Positions 9,097 through 17,151 of a stretch of 64,000 bases of DNA are shown one piece after another. The stretch comes from Bordetella petrii (GTDB lineage Bacteria > Pseudomonadota > Gammaproteobacteria > Burkholderiales > Burkholderiaceae_B). The position numbers were made by a program, and so were the translations under genes. Numbering within the stretch: position 1 is the first letter of the stretch; every line of letters starts with the position of its first letter. Location: assembly GCF_017356245.1 (NCBI RefSeq), contig NZ_JAFMZZ010000001.1:636262-700261 (forward strand). The letters are read 5' to 3'. A model generated the notes under the pieces. That model did no database searches. It was not told where the DNA came from and saw only the letters and a list, made by a program, of their open reading frames with translations.

Positions 9097-10359
9097 TCAT
9101 GCCGCCAGCACCTGCGAGGGAGCCTTGATCGCCGCGCAGGCCTGTGCCGCCGACAGTTCTTCGTAGGCGTCCAGCAGGCCGCGCCCCACTTGTTGCCACG
9201 TGAACCAGCGGCGGGCGCGGCGGGCTCCGGCCTGGCCCATCTGGCGGCACAGGGCGGCATCGCCCGCCAGCCGCGCCAAACGGGTCGCCAGGGCGTCGGG
9301 GTCGCGCGCCGGCACCAGGAACCCTGTCTTGCCGTCCTTGATGGTGCTGCGTATGCCGCCGGTGTCCGATCCCACCACCGGCCTGCCGCAGGCCATCGCC
9401 TCGACCGGCGTAATGCCGAACGGCTCATACCAGGGCGTGGTCACGAACACATCGCTGGCGCAGTAATAGCAGCACAAATCCTGCCGGTCGCGCCGCCCGG
9501 CGAACTCCACGAAAGGCGCCACCCCGGCCTGCTCGGCCACACCGCGCAGGCGCGACAGCTCGGCGCCATCGCGCTGGTCTCCGCCCACCACGCACAGGCG
9601 GGCCGCCACGCCATGGCGGCGGCGCAACACGCCCAGCGCCTCGATGACATTGTCGACGCCTTTGCGCGGCACCATCCTGCCCAGCTGCAAGATCCGGAAC
9701 TCATCGGGCGGCCAGCCCAGCCTGCGGCGCGCCGCGGCGGCGTCCATCATCGACATTTCCAGCGGATCGTAGCCGCACGGCACCACGCGTATGCGGCGCG
9801 GATCGGCATCGTACAGGTTCAGCAGATCGCGCCGGTCCTGCGGGCATTCGGCAATGACCAGATCGGCCTCGCGGACGATCTCGCTCTCGATCTGGAAGCG
9901 GCTGTCGGGAAAGCGGTCGGCCTCGCGCTGGTGCAGGCGCCGCACGCGCCCCAGCGCATGGAAGGTGACGGCCATCGGAATTCCATAGCGCCGCGCCGCC
10001 GGCAGGCTGGCCAGGGCCGACATGAAGAAATTCGCGTGCACCACGTCATACAGGCGCTGCTGGCGGCCAACGTGCCGCAGCAGGAACGCGGCGAAATCAT
10101 CCATGTACGGCAGCAGATCTTCCTTGGGAACATAACGCGCCGGGCCGGCCGGCACGTGAATCACCCGGATACCGGGGTGCCAGTCGATTTCCGCGGGCAG
10201 CAAGGCATTGTCGCGGCGCGTGTAGATGTCCACCTGGTGCCCCGCCGCCGCGAACTGGCGCGCCGTCTGGGCCACGTAGATATTCTGGCCGCCGCTGTCC
10301 ACGCTGCCGGGCAGTGCCAGCGGCGACGCGTGTTCACTGACAATCGCGATTTTTTTCAT
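9097..10359 (-). CDS. GT4-family glycosyltransferase
   Basis: This 420-residue GT-B enzyme has an N-terminal acceptor domain with the glycine-rich SVDSGGQNIYVAQTAR loop, typical of retaining GT4 enzymes of the sucrose-phosphate-synthase/MshA type. Its C-terminal donor domain has LQLGRMVPRKGVD and the EPFGITPVEAMACGRPVV E-x7-E motif near residue 330. It probably transfers a hexose or similar sugar from a nucleotide donor to an unknown acceptor. It is transcribed divergently from the sigma-54 gene, and its upstream region carries a candidate -24/-12 element. Confidence 0.88.
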   Translation of the reverse strand: MKKIAIVSEHASPLALPGSVDSGGQNIYVAQTARQFAAAGHQVDIYTRRDNALLPAEIDWHPGIRVIHVPAGPARYVPKEDLLPYMDDFAAFLLRHVGRQQRLYDVVHANFFMSALASLPAARRYGIPMAVTFHALGRVRRLHQREADRFPDSRFQIESEIVREADLVIAECPQDRRDLLNLYDADPRRIRVVPCGYDPLEMSMMDAAAARRRLGWPPDEFRILQLGRMVPRKGVDNVIEALGVLRRRHGVAARLCVVGGDQRDGAELSRLRGVAEQAGVAPFVEFAGRRDRQDLCCYYCASDVFVTTPWYEPFGITPVEAMACGRPVVGSDTGGIRSTIKDGKTGFLVPARDPDALATRLARLAGDAALCRQMGQAGARRARRWFTWQQVGRGLLDAYEELSAAQACAAIKAPSQVLAA

Positions 10360-10414
10360 GAGAATCTCCATACAGGAAGCTGTGCCCGGCACTGCCTGGC
10401 GTTGCCTGCCCATA

Positions 10415-10430
10415 CGCAAGCGGTATGCCG
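10415..10430 (-). promoter_or_regulatory. Candidate sigma-54 promoter for the glycosyltransferase gene
   Basis: Reading the minus strand, CGGCATACCGCTTGCG places GG and GC exactly 12 bases apart, with TTGC at the -12 box. This agrees with most of the TGGCAC-N5-TTGC consensus. Predicted transcription would start near 10404, about 45 bases before the ATG. The -24 half is weaker than in the rpoN promoter. Confidence 0.45.
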
Positions 10431-10475
10431 TTTCTCGGTGTGTCCCCCGCCGCCCGCCAGGCGGCCTCCGGCTTC

Positions 10476-10514
10476 TTGCACTTCTTACACAACACCGTAA
10501 GAAAGGCGGTGCAA
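10476..10514. promoter_or_regulatory. Interrupted dyad between two divergent sigma-54 promoters; candidate activator site
   Basis: A perfect 7-bp inverted repeat, TTCTTAC (10482-10488) and GTAAGAA (10497-10503) with an 8-nt spacer, is nested inside outer arms TTGCAC (10476-10481) and GTGCAA (10509-10514). It sits about 50 bases from the -24 of each flanking promoter candidate. That geometry suits an upstream activating sequence for a bacterial enhancer-binding protein. No such protein is encoded in the window. Confidence 0.4.
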
Positions 10515-10553
10515 CGGCGCGCGCGCCCTCCGGGTCTCTCTGCGCCAGAGCGA

Positions 10554-10571
10554 TTGGCACGGTTCTTGCAT
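10554..10571 (+). promoter_or_regulatory. Sigma-54 (-24/-12) promoter of the rpoN-like gene
   Basis: TTGGCACGGTTCTTGCAT matches the consensus TTGGCACG-N4-TTGCW at essentially every position. GG is at 10556 and GC at 10568, the required 12-base spacing. Transcription would start near 10580, about 32 bases before the ATG at 10612. It suggests that the sigma factor drives its own gene. Confidence 0.85.
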
Positions 10572-10611
10572 GATCCTGGAGGTGCCCGTACTGCGTGCTG
10601 CCTGAAAGGAG

Positions 10612-12051
10612 ATGACTTTGATCCACGCCGCCCATGAATTGCGCCTGCATCAGCAAACCGCGCTGACGCCCCGCCTGCAGCAATCCGTCAAGCTGCTGCA
10701 GATGTCGGCCCTGGAGTTCAACCAGGAAGTGCGGCAGGCGCTGGTCGAAAACCCGTTCCTGGAAGAAGACGAGGAAAGCGCCGCGACGGCGTCCCAGGCT
10801 CCGGACGGCGCCGATGCATCGGCCGCGCAGGCCGCGCAGGCCGCCGTTGCCGCGCCGGCCAGCGCGCCGGGCGACGACGGCAACCCGGCCGGGTACTCGG
10901 GCGACTATCCCAGCGCGCGCCGCGCCAACGATGGCGCGCCCATGGACATGGGGCTATGGGTAGGCGCCTCGGTATCGCTGCAGGAACGCCTGGACCAGGA
11001 ACTGCGCACCTATCGCCTGTCGCCGCGCGACCGGCTGCTGGCCCAGTACATCGTGCAGGCGCTGGATGACGACGGCTATCTTCGCCAGCCGCTGCAAGAG
11101 CTGGCCGACCCGTCTGTGTTCGGCGCGCCGCCCGACGAAAGCGAATGGCGGGCGGCCCTGCGCCTGGTGCAGCAGCTGGACGCGCCCGGCCTGGCCGCGC
11201 GCGACCTGCGGGAATGCCTGGCCCTGCAATTGCAGGGGCTGGACGCGCAGCGCCCGGGCGTAGCCCTGGCAAGCCGCATTGTCGAGCAGCACCTGGACAT
11301 TCTGGCCCGGCATGATTACGAAGCCTTGCAGCACGCCCTGGGCTGCAGTGAAAGCAGCCTGCGGCAGGCCTGCGAAATCGTGCGCTCGCTGGATCCGCGG
11401 CCCGGCCGGCGCTACGACGAGGCTCCGCCCGCCTACATCGTGCCTGACGTCATCGTGCGCGAGGAGAGCGGGCAATGGCGCGTGTACTGCAATCGCGGCG
11501 CGGTGCCGCAGCCGCGCCTGCACCGCGTCTACGCCGACCTGTTCCGCACCACCCGCTATCGCGACCGCGGCCCGATGGCGCAAGAGCTGCAGGAAGCGCG
11601 CTGGCTGGTGCGCAATGTCGAACAGCGCTACAGCACCATCCAGCGGGTGGCCGAGGCCATCGTGCGCCTGCAGCACATGTTCTTCGAATACGGCCCGGTC
11701 GCCCTGCGGCCGCTGATGCTGCGCGAAGTCTCGGCCGAGCTCGATATCCACGAATCGACCGTGTCGCGCGCCACTGCCAACAAGTACATGGCCACGCCCA
11801 TGGGCATCCTGGAATTCAAGTATTTTTTCTCTCGCGAACTGGCCACCGACACGGGCGGATCGTGCTCGGCGGGCGCGGTGCGCGCCCTGATCGCCGAGTT
11901 GATCGACAACGAAGACCCGCGCATGCCGCTGTCGGATGTGGCCCTGGCCAGCCGGCTGGCCGCCGACGGCATCGTGGTGGCGCGCCGCACGGTGTCGAAG
12001 TATCGCGCCCAGATGAAGCGGCCGCCCGCCGAAATGCGGCGGCAATACTGA
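10612..12051 (+). CDS. rpoN: RNA polymerase sigma-54 factor (probable second copy)
   Basis: This 479-residue protein has all sigma-54 regions. Region I is Gln/Leu-rich (QQTALTPRLQQSVKLLQMS). An acidic, Ala-rich region II spans about residues 50-105. Region III ends with the helix-turn-helix (ESTVSRATANKYM) and the RpoN box ARRTVSKYR near residue 460. It binds -24/-12 promoters and needs an AAA+ activator. The usual rpoN neighbours (lptB, hpf, ptsN) are absent; a glycosyltransferase lies divergent instead. I infer an additional, specialised rpoN. AAAGGAGA precedes the start, and the gene has a consensus sigma-54 promoter of its own. Confidence 0.93.
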   Translation: MTLIHAAHELRLHQQTALTPRLQQSVKLLQMSALEFNQEVRQALVENPFLEEDEESAATASQAPDGADASAAQAAQAAVAAPASAPGDDGNPAGYSGDYPSARRANDGAPMDMGLWVGASVSLQERLDQELRTYRLSPRDRLLAQYIVQALDDDGYLRQPLQELADPSVFGAPPDESEWRAALRLVQQLDAPGLAARDLRECLALQLQGLDAQRPGVALASRIVEQHLDILARHDYEALQHALGCSESSLRQACEIVRSLDPRPGRRYDEAPPAYIVPDVIVREESGQWRVYCNRGAVPQPRLHRVYADLFRTTRYRDRGPMAQELQEARWLVRNVEQRYSTIQRVAEAIVRLQHMFFEYGPVALRPLMLREVSAELDIHESTVSRATANKYMATPMGILEFKYFFSRELATDTGGSCSAGAVRALIAELIDNEDPRMPLSDVALASRLAADGIVVARRTVSKYRAQMKRPPAEMRRQY

Positions 12052-12092
12052 CCCGTCCGCCATTGGGCGCTCCACCGGACGCCCATGCGCCA

Positions 12093-12114
12093 GCGGCGCC
12101 CCTCGGGGCGCCGC
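12093..12114. terminator. GC-rich inverted repeat between convergent genes
   Basis: GCGGCGCCCC and GGGGCGCCGC form a perfect 10-bp-arm palindrome separated by TC, in the gap between the sigma-54 gene and the convergent Pro/Gly-rich gene. No T-run follows, so any terminator role in either direction is tentative. Confidence 0.45.
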
Positions 12115-12131
12115 GTTGGCGTGGGCTCGAC

Positions 12132-12515
12132 CTACTTGCCGCCGGTGTTTGGCATCGCCGGCTCGGTGGTGCCCGGCTCGTTGCGGTCCGGAACGTAGTT
12201 CCGGTCTTGCGGCATCCCGGTCTTGCTGCCCGGCGAACCCATCTGGCCGGTGCCTGTGCCGGTGCCGCTATCCATGGACCCCTGCGAACCCATCGAGCCC
12301 TGGCTGCGATGCGCGGGATCGGTTTCACCCGCCGGAGGAATCTGGCCCGGCGGCACCGGCGTGTTGGGCGGCACGGCCGATCCGTCATTGGGCGTGGTAG
12401 AGGGCGCGGTGCTGGGCGGCACGCCGGTATCCGGCGTCGACTGCGCGTGCGCGCCGCCGGCCACCGCGCCCATCACGGCCATGGCCGCGGCCCAGGAAAG
12501 TAGTTCACGCTTCAT
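12132..12515 (-). CDS. Exported Pro/Gly/Ser-rich low-complexity protein
   Basis: This 127-residue protein has a clear signal peptide (positively charged MKRE start, hydrophobic core, cleavage near GGAHA-QS). The mature part is low complexity, rich in Pro, Gly, Ser and Thr, with short repeats such as GSMGSQGSMDS and TGTGTG. It has no recognisable domain and is probably a disordered periplasmic or surface protein. The same-strand SDR gene ends about 70 bases upstream of its start. Confidence 0.65.
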   Translation of the reverse strand: MKRELLSWAAAMAVMGAVAGGAHAQSTPDTGVPPSTAPSTTPNDGSAVPPNTPVPPGQIPPAGETDPAHRSQGSMGSQGSMDSGTGTGTGQMGSPGSKTGMPQDRNYVPDRNEPGTTEPAMPNTGGK

Positions 12516-12583
12516 GTTCAATCTCCAAACGGTACAAGAGTTGTGTTGTGCCGCAATCGCCATGCCCGCCCTGGCGGCGGCGC

Positions 12584-13456
12584 CTATCCATTCACGATCT
12601 GGCCGCCGTTCGGGTGCAGCACCTGCCCCGACATGTAGCTGGCGTCGTCGCTGGCCAGGAAGACAAAACAGGGCGCGACTTCGTCCGGCTGCCCCGGCCG
12701 CTGCATCGGCGTGTTCTTGCCGAACGACGCCAGGCTGTCTTCCGGAAAGGTGGACGGGATCAACGGCGTCCAGATCGGACCCGGCGCGACCGCATTCACC
12801 CGGATGCCGCGCTCGGCCAACGCTGCCGACAGCGAACGCGTAAACGCCACGATCGCGCCCTTGGTGGCCGAATAGTCGATCAGCCTGGGATTGCCGTGAT
12901 ACGCGGTGACCGAGGCCGTGTTGATGATGGCGCCGCCCTCCGCCATCAGCGGCAGCACTTCTTGCGTCAGGCGGAACATGGCGAAGAAGTTGGTGCGGAA
13001 CGTGCGCTCCAGCTGCTCGCGCGTAATGTGCTCGAACGACTGCATCACATGCTGCTCGGCCGCGTTGTTCACCAGCACGTCGACCTTGCCGAATTCGGCC
13101 CGCGCCAGCTCGGCCACCCGCCGCAGATGCGCCTCGTCGCCCAGGTCGCCGGCAATCGACAGGCAGCGGCCGCCGGCCTGGCCGACCAGCCGCTCGGTTT
13201 CGCGCGCGTCCTCGTGCTCTTCCAGGTAGGTGATCAGCACATCGGCGCCTTCCTTGGCGCAGGCCACGGCCACGGCGCGGCCAATGCCGCTGTCGCCGCC
13301 CGTGACCACCGCGTGGCGGCCGCGCAGCTTGCCGGCAGCCAGGTAGTCGCGTTCTTCGCCCCGCGGGGCGGGCGTCATGCGCGCCTGCCGGCCGGGCTGG
13401 GCCTGCTGGCGCGGCTTGCCGTCGTCGCTGGCCTGGGGTGTGCGGTGGGTGGGCAT
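12584..13456 (-). CDS. Stress-type SDR oxidoreductase (YghA-like)
   Basis: This 290-residue short-chain dehydrogenase carries an N-terminal extension of about 50 residues rich in Gln and Pro. The Rossmann domain follows, with TGGDSGIGRAVAVACAKEG, NNAAEQH, and catalytic YSATKGA near residue 205. The layout, including the extension and the Asn-Asn-Ala-Ala-Glu-Gln segment, matches the YghA/YhdF subgroup often found among general-stress genes. Its substrate is unknown. AGGAGG precedes the start at 13456, so the longer in-frame extension is not needed. Confidence 0.88.
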   Translation of the reverse strand: MPTHRTPQASDDGKPRQQAQPGRQARMTPAPRGEERDYLAAGKLRGRHAVVTGGDSGIGRAVAVACAKEGADVLITYLEEHEDARETERLVGQAGGRCLSIAGDLGDEAHLRRVAELARAEFGKVDVLVNNAAEQHVMQSFEHITREQLERTFRTNFFAMFRLTQEVLPLMAEGGAIINTASVTAYHGNPRLIDYSATKGAIVAFTRSLSAALAERGIRVNAVAPGPIWTPLIPSTFPEDSLASFGKNTPMQRPGQPDEVAPCFVFLASDDASYMSGQVLHPNGGQIVNG

Positions 13457-13573
13457 AGGGGCCTCCTGGAGTGGTCGGGGCGCGCAATGGCGCCGGATCC
13501 GGCCATTTCGCAAGCGCTGTGCCGACCTATGGTTTTCCCCAGTGGGATGCCGGACGGCTGTCCTGTACAGTCA

Positions 13574-13594
13574 GTGGCCTGACCACTAGGCCAC
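13574..13594. promoter_or_regulatory. Candidate GntR-family operator
   Basis: GTGGCCT-GACCACT-AGGCCAC is a perfect 7-bp-arm dyad with a 7-nt centre, ending 17 bases before the ATG of the GntR regulator. FadR-subfamily regulators bind short dyads of this kind, and the position suits autorepression. The site was found by eye and has no other support. Confidence 0.45.
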
Positions 13595-13610
13595 CAGGCA
13601 TCCAGGCACC

Positions 13611-14339
13611 ATGAGCACTTTCCAGGCCGTCGCCGTCACCCGGCTGTACCGCATGATTGCCGACCAGATCGCCGGCCGCATCCGCGCGGGCGACTTCCCC
13701 GCCGGCACCCGGCTGCCGGCCGAGCGCGACTTGGCCGAGCAGCTGCAGGTCAGCCGGGCGTCCATCCGCGAGGCGCTCATCGCGCTGGAAATCGAAGGCT
13801 ATGTCGAAGTGCGGGTGGGCACCGGCGTATTCGTGGCCATGCCGCGCGAAGACGGCAAGTACGGGCTGCCCGCCGCCAGCGACAGCCACGCCGCCGAGCC
13901 GACCGACATCGGCCCGTTCGACCTGCTCGAAACGCGCCTGCTGCTCGAGCCCGAATGCGTCTCGCTGGCCGCGCAGCGCGGTTCGCCCGCGCAAATCGCC
14001 GCCATCCAGGCCGCGCACGCCGGCATGTCGCTCACCGATTCGCCCGGCGCCCATGACCGGGCCTTCCACAGCGCCATCGCCGACGCCTGCGGCAACGCGG
14101 CCCTGGCGGCCGCCATCTCGCATATCTGGCAGTTGAGCATCGCCAGCCCGGTATTCAGCCGGCTGGAAAAGCACTTCGTCACCACGCAGGTCTGGCAGGC
14201 CGCCCAGCAGGAACACGACCGCATCCTGGCCGCCATCGTCGACCGCGACCCCATCCGCGCGCGCCACGCCATGCACGACCACCTGGTCGGCATCCTGGCC
14301 CGGCTGCGCGAAGACTTCGGCAGCGGCGGCATCCGCTAG
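13611..14339 (+). CDS. GntR-family transcriptional regulator, FadR subfamily
   Basis: This 242-residue regulator has an N-terminal winged helix-turn-helix (LPAERDLAEQLQVSRASIREAL, residues about 35-56, with the usual wing VEVRVGTGVFV). An all-helical FCD effector domain with conserved acidic and histidine residues (HDRAFHSAIADACGN) follows. FCD regulators usually bind organic acids or metals. The gene lies 61 bases upstream of the TRAP operon on the same strand and probably controls it in response to the transported substrate or an intermediate. A dyad lies just before its start. Confidence 0.9.
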   Translation: MSTFQAVAVTRLYRMIADQIAGRIRAGDFPAGTRLPAERDLAEQLQVSRASIREALIALEIEGYVEVRVGTGVFVAMPREDGKYGLPAASDSHAAEPTDIGPFDLLETRLLLEPECVSLAAQRGSPAQIAAIQAAHAGMSLTDSPGAHDRAFHSAIADACGNAALAAAISHIWQLSIASPVFSRLEKHFVTTQVWQAAQQEHDRILAAIVDRDPIRARHAMHDHLVGILARLREDFGSGGIR

Positions 14340-14400
14340 CCGCCGCCAGGCACCCCCAAGGGCATTCATTCCAACATCAACAGCATTCCAAGGTGAAAAC

Positions 14401-15384
14401 ATGCAGCTGACCCGCACTCTTGCCGCCCTGCTGGCGACCGCCGGCCTGGCGCTGGCCGCCCCCGCCGCGCACGCGCTGGACATCAAACTGGGCCACGTGC
14501 TGGCCCCCAGCCACAGCTGGAACAAGGCGGCCGAAGGCTTCGCCGCCGAAGTCAAGCAAAAGACCGACGGGCGCGTGAATTTCGTGCTGTTCCCCAGCGG
14601 CCAGCTGGGCAATGAAAAAACCATGCTCGAAGGCCTGCAGATCGGCAGCCAGGGCGCCGCCATCATCGGCTCGGGTTCGCTGCAGCCCATCGAACCCAAG
14701 TTCGGCATTGTCGAGCTGCCTTATACCTGGACCAGCGCGCAGCAGGCCTACGCCGCCTACGACGGCGAACTGGGCGCCGCGCTGGCCAAGCTGGCCGCCG
14801 CCAAGAACCTGGTGATCCTGTCGTGGTGGGAAAACGGCTTCCGCCACCTGACCAACAACCGCGGCCCCATCAATACGCCGGCCGACCTGCAGGGCCTGAA
14901 GACGCGCGTCACGCCCGACAAGATGCGGCTCGACACCTTTGCCGCGCTGGGCGCCAACCCGGCCCCGCTGGCCTTCGGCGAACTGTATTCGGCCCTGCAG
15001 CAGAAGGTGTTCGACGCGCAGGAAAACCCCCTGTCCATCATCTACACGTCGTCGTTCTTCGAAGTGCAGAAATACCTGTCGCTGACCGGCCACGTGTGGG
15101 GGCCCGCCAGCCTGATCGTGGCCAAGCACACCTGGAACCGCATTTCGCCCGAAGACCAGAAGATCGTGCAGGCCGCCGCCGATAAATGGCGCGACGAACA
15201 GCGCAAGATGATCACCCAGGGCGACGACGACTTCGTGGCCAAACTGAAAGAAAAGGGCATGCAGGTCAACACCGTCGACAAGGCCCCCTTCATCGCCGCC
15301 GTGGCGCCCGTGTGGAAAACCTACGAACCCATCTATGGCGCCGAGCTGATGGGCATTCTGCAGAAGTACCGCAAGGGCCAATGA
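14401..15384 (+). CDS. dctP: TRAP transporter substrate-binding protein, DctP family
   Basis: This 327-residue periplasmic protein has a typical signal peptide (cleavage near APAAHA-LD). The DctP fold is recognised by KLGHVLAPSHSWNKAAE at the mature N terminus, FPSGQLGNEKTMLEGLQIG near residue 70, and the carboxylate-binding region LKTRVTPDK near residue 165, where an arginine usually salt-bridges the ligand. It delivers an organic acid to DctQM. It is the first structural gene of the operon, and the next gene overlaps its stop by four bases. Confidence 0.92.
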   Translation: MQLTRTLAALLATAGLALAAPAAHALDIKLGHVLAPSHSWNKAAEGFAAEVKQKTDGRVNFVLFPSGQLGNEKTMLEGLQIGSQGAAIIGSGSLQPIEPKFGIVELPYTWTSAQQAYAAYDGELGAALAKLAAAKNLVILSWWENGFRHLTNNRGPINTPADLQGLKTRVTPDKMRLDTFAALGANPAPLAFGELYSALQQKVFDAQENPLSIIYTSSFFEVQKYLSLTGHVWGPASLIVAKHTWNRISPEDQKIVQAAADKWRDEQRKMITQGDDDFVAKLKEKGMQVNTVDKAPFIAAVAPVWKTYEPIYGAELMGILQKYRKGQ

Positions 15385-15863
15385 TGCTGCAGCGCCTTGC
15401 CGACCTGCTGTCGTGGGCCAGCAAGGCCATCGCCGCCGTGGCGGTGGCCTTGCTGGCCGCGCTGATCACCTATGTGGTGTTCCAGCGCTTTGTCACGCAT
15501 GACACGCCGCACTGGGCCGAAGAACTGCCGCGCCTGGTGCTGGTATGGGCCGCCTTCGTGGGCGGCATCACCTGCAGCCACGAACGCAGCCACCTGATGG
15601 CCGGACTGCTGCCGTTCTTCGTGCGCAGCCCGCGCGCGCTGGCCGGCATCGAACGCCTGAACCAGCTGCTGATCATCCTGGGGCTGGCGGTGCTCGGCTA
15701 CGCCGGCTGGCAGCTGGCGCAGCTCACCATGGACCAGACCCTGCCCGCCATCGACGTATCGGCGGGCGTGGTCTACCTGGCGCTGCCCGTGGCCTGCGCG
15801 GCCGCCGTGCTGGTGCACCTTGCTCAATTGTTCGCGGCCGCGCCGGCCGCGCCGAAGGAATAA
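15381..15863 (+). CDS. dctQ: TRAP transporter small membrane subunit, DctQ family
   Basis: A 160-residue protein with four transmembrane helices, including the family segment THDTPHWAEELPRLVLVW, in which the W-x-E-E-x-P-R-L pattern is conserved in DctQ subunits. It partners with DctM in sodium-driven uptake. The start overlaps the dctP stop, and dctM begins four bases after its end. Confidence 0.92.
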   Translation: MMLQRLADLLSWASKAIAAVAVALLAALITYVVFQRFVTHDTPHWAEELPRLVLVWAAFVGGITCSHERSHLMAGLLPFFVRSPRALAGIERLNQLLIILGLAVLGYAGWQLAQLTMDQTLPAIDVSAGVVYLALPVACAAAVLVHLAQLFAAAPAAPKE

Positions 15864-15867
15864 CAAG

Positions 15868-17151
15868 ATGTCTACGGGTGCCCTCTTTCTCATGGGCGTG
15901 TTCACCGTCACGGTGCTGATCGACATGCCCATCGCCTTCGGGCTGGTGCTGTCGTGCCTGGCCTACCTGGCCGTCTACGACACCGCGCCCATGATGCTGG
16001 CCGCACAGCAATACGTGTCGGGGCTCGACAGCTTCACGCTGCTGGCCATTCCGCTGTTCATCCTGGCCGCGCAGCTGATGAACGGCGCCGGGCTGACGCA
16101 GCGCATCGTGCGCCTGTGCGCCGCCATCGTCGGCGACATACGCGGCGGGCTGGCGGTGGTGGCGGTGCTGGCCTGCCTGATGTTCGGCGCGCTGTCGGGC
16201 TCGGGCGTGGCCGATGTCATCGCCATCGGCAGCCTGCTGCTGCCGGCCATGGCCCGCAGCGGCTACGACAAGGGCTTCAGCTGCGCCCTGGTGGGCAGCG
16301 CCGGGGCGGCATCCACCATCATTCCGCCCAGCATTGTGCTGATCGTCTACGGCACCATCACCGACACCTCGGTCGGCAAGCTGTTCCTGGCGGGCATCAT
16401 CCCCGGCATTCTGCTGGGCGGCTCGCTGATCGCCGTGGCGATCTGGCAGGCCCGCAAGTACAACTGGGCCGGCGGCGCGCCCTTCAGCTGGGCCGAGCTG
16501 CGCGCCGCGCTGGTCGAGGCCGTACCGGCGCTGATGGTGCCGGTGCTGATCATCGGCGGCATCCGCCTGGGCATCTTCACCGCCACCGAGGCCGCCTCCA
16601 GCGCCATTGTGTACGCCCTGCTGATCGGTTTCTTCTGGTACCGCACGCTCAGCCTGCGCGCCGTATGGGACAGCCTGAAATCCACCGGCGAAGGCAGCGC
16701 GTCCATCCTGCTGCTGATCGGCGCCTCGGCGCTGTTTGCCTGGATCCTGGTGGCCGAGCAGGTGCCGCAGGCGCTGTCGCAGCTGCTGGTGCAGTGGACC
16801 GACAGCAAGACCGCCGTGCTGCTGGTGCTGACGGTGGTGCTGCTGCTGCTCGGCACCTTCATGGAAGCCATCCCGGTCATCATCATCGTGGCGCCGGTCG
16901 TCATGCCGGTGCTGGTGCACTACCACATCGACCCGGTGCATTTCGGCATCCTGCTGTCCATCAACATGGCCATCGGCGCCAACACGCCGCCGGTGGGCGT
17001 GGACCTGATGGCGGCCTGCAAGATCGGCGGCATCAACATGATGCAGACCCTGCGCCCGCTGACCTGGATGATGCTGGCCATGACCGCCGTCATGCTGCTG
17101 CTTACCTTTGTTCCCGAACTGGTCCTGTACCTGCCCAGGCACGTCCAATGA
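15868..17151 (+). CDS. dctM: TRAP transporter large permease, DctM family
   Basis: A 427-residue membrane protein with about twelve transmembrane segments. Family features include DMPIAFGLVLS, the GALSGSGVADVIAIGSLLLP segment, AASTIIPPSIVLIVYG near residue 150 and the C-terminal INMAIGANTPPVGVDL. It forms the sodium-coupled transport channel with DctQ. Its stop overlaps the start of the CitE-like gene (ATGA), showing that import and catabolic genes are coupled. Confidence 0.94.
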   Translation: MSTGALFLMGVFTVTVLIDMPIAFGLVLSCLAYLAVYDTAPMMLAAQQYVSGLDSFTLLAIPLFILAAQLMNGAGLTQRIVRLCAAIVGDIRGGLAVVAVLACLMFGALSGSGVADVIAIGSLLLPAMARSGYDKGFSCALVGSAGAASTIIPPSIVLIVYGTITDTSVGKLFLAGIIPGILLGGSLIAVAIWQARKYNWAGGAPFSWAELRAALVEAVPALMVPVLIIGGIRLGIFTATEAASSAIVYALLIGFFWYRTLSLRAVWDSLKSTGEGSASILLLIGASALFAWILVAEQVPQALSQLLVQWTDSKTAVLLVLTVVLLLLGTFMEAIPVIIIVAPVVMPVLVHYHIDPVHFGILLSINMAIGANTPPVGVDLMAACKIGGINMMQTLRPLTWMMLAMTAVMLLLTFVPELVLYLPRHVQ

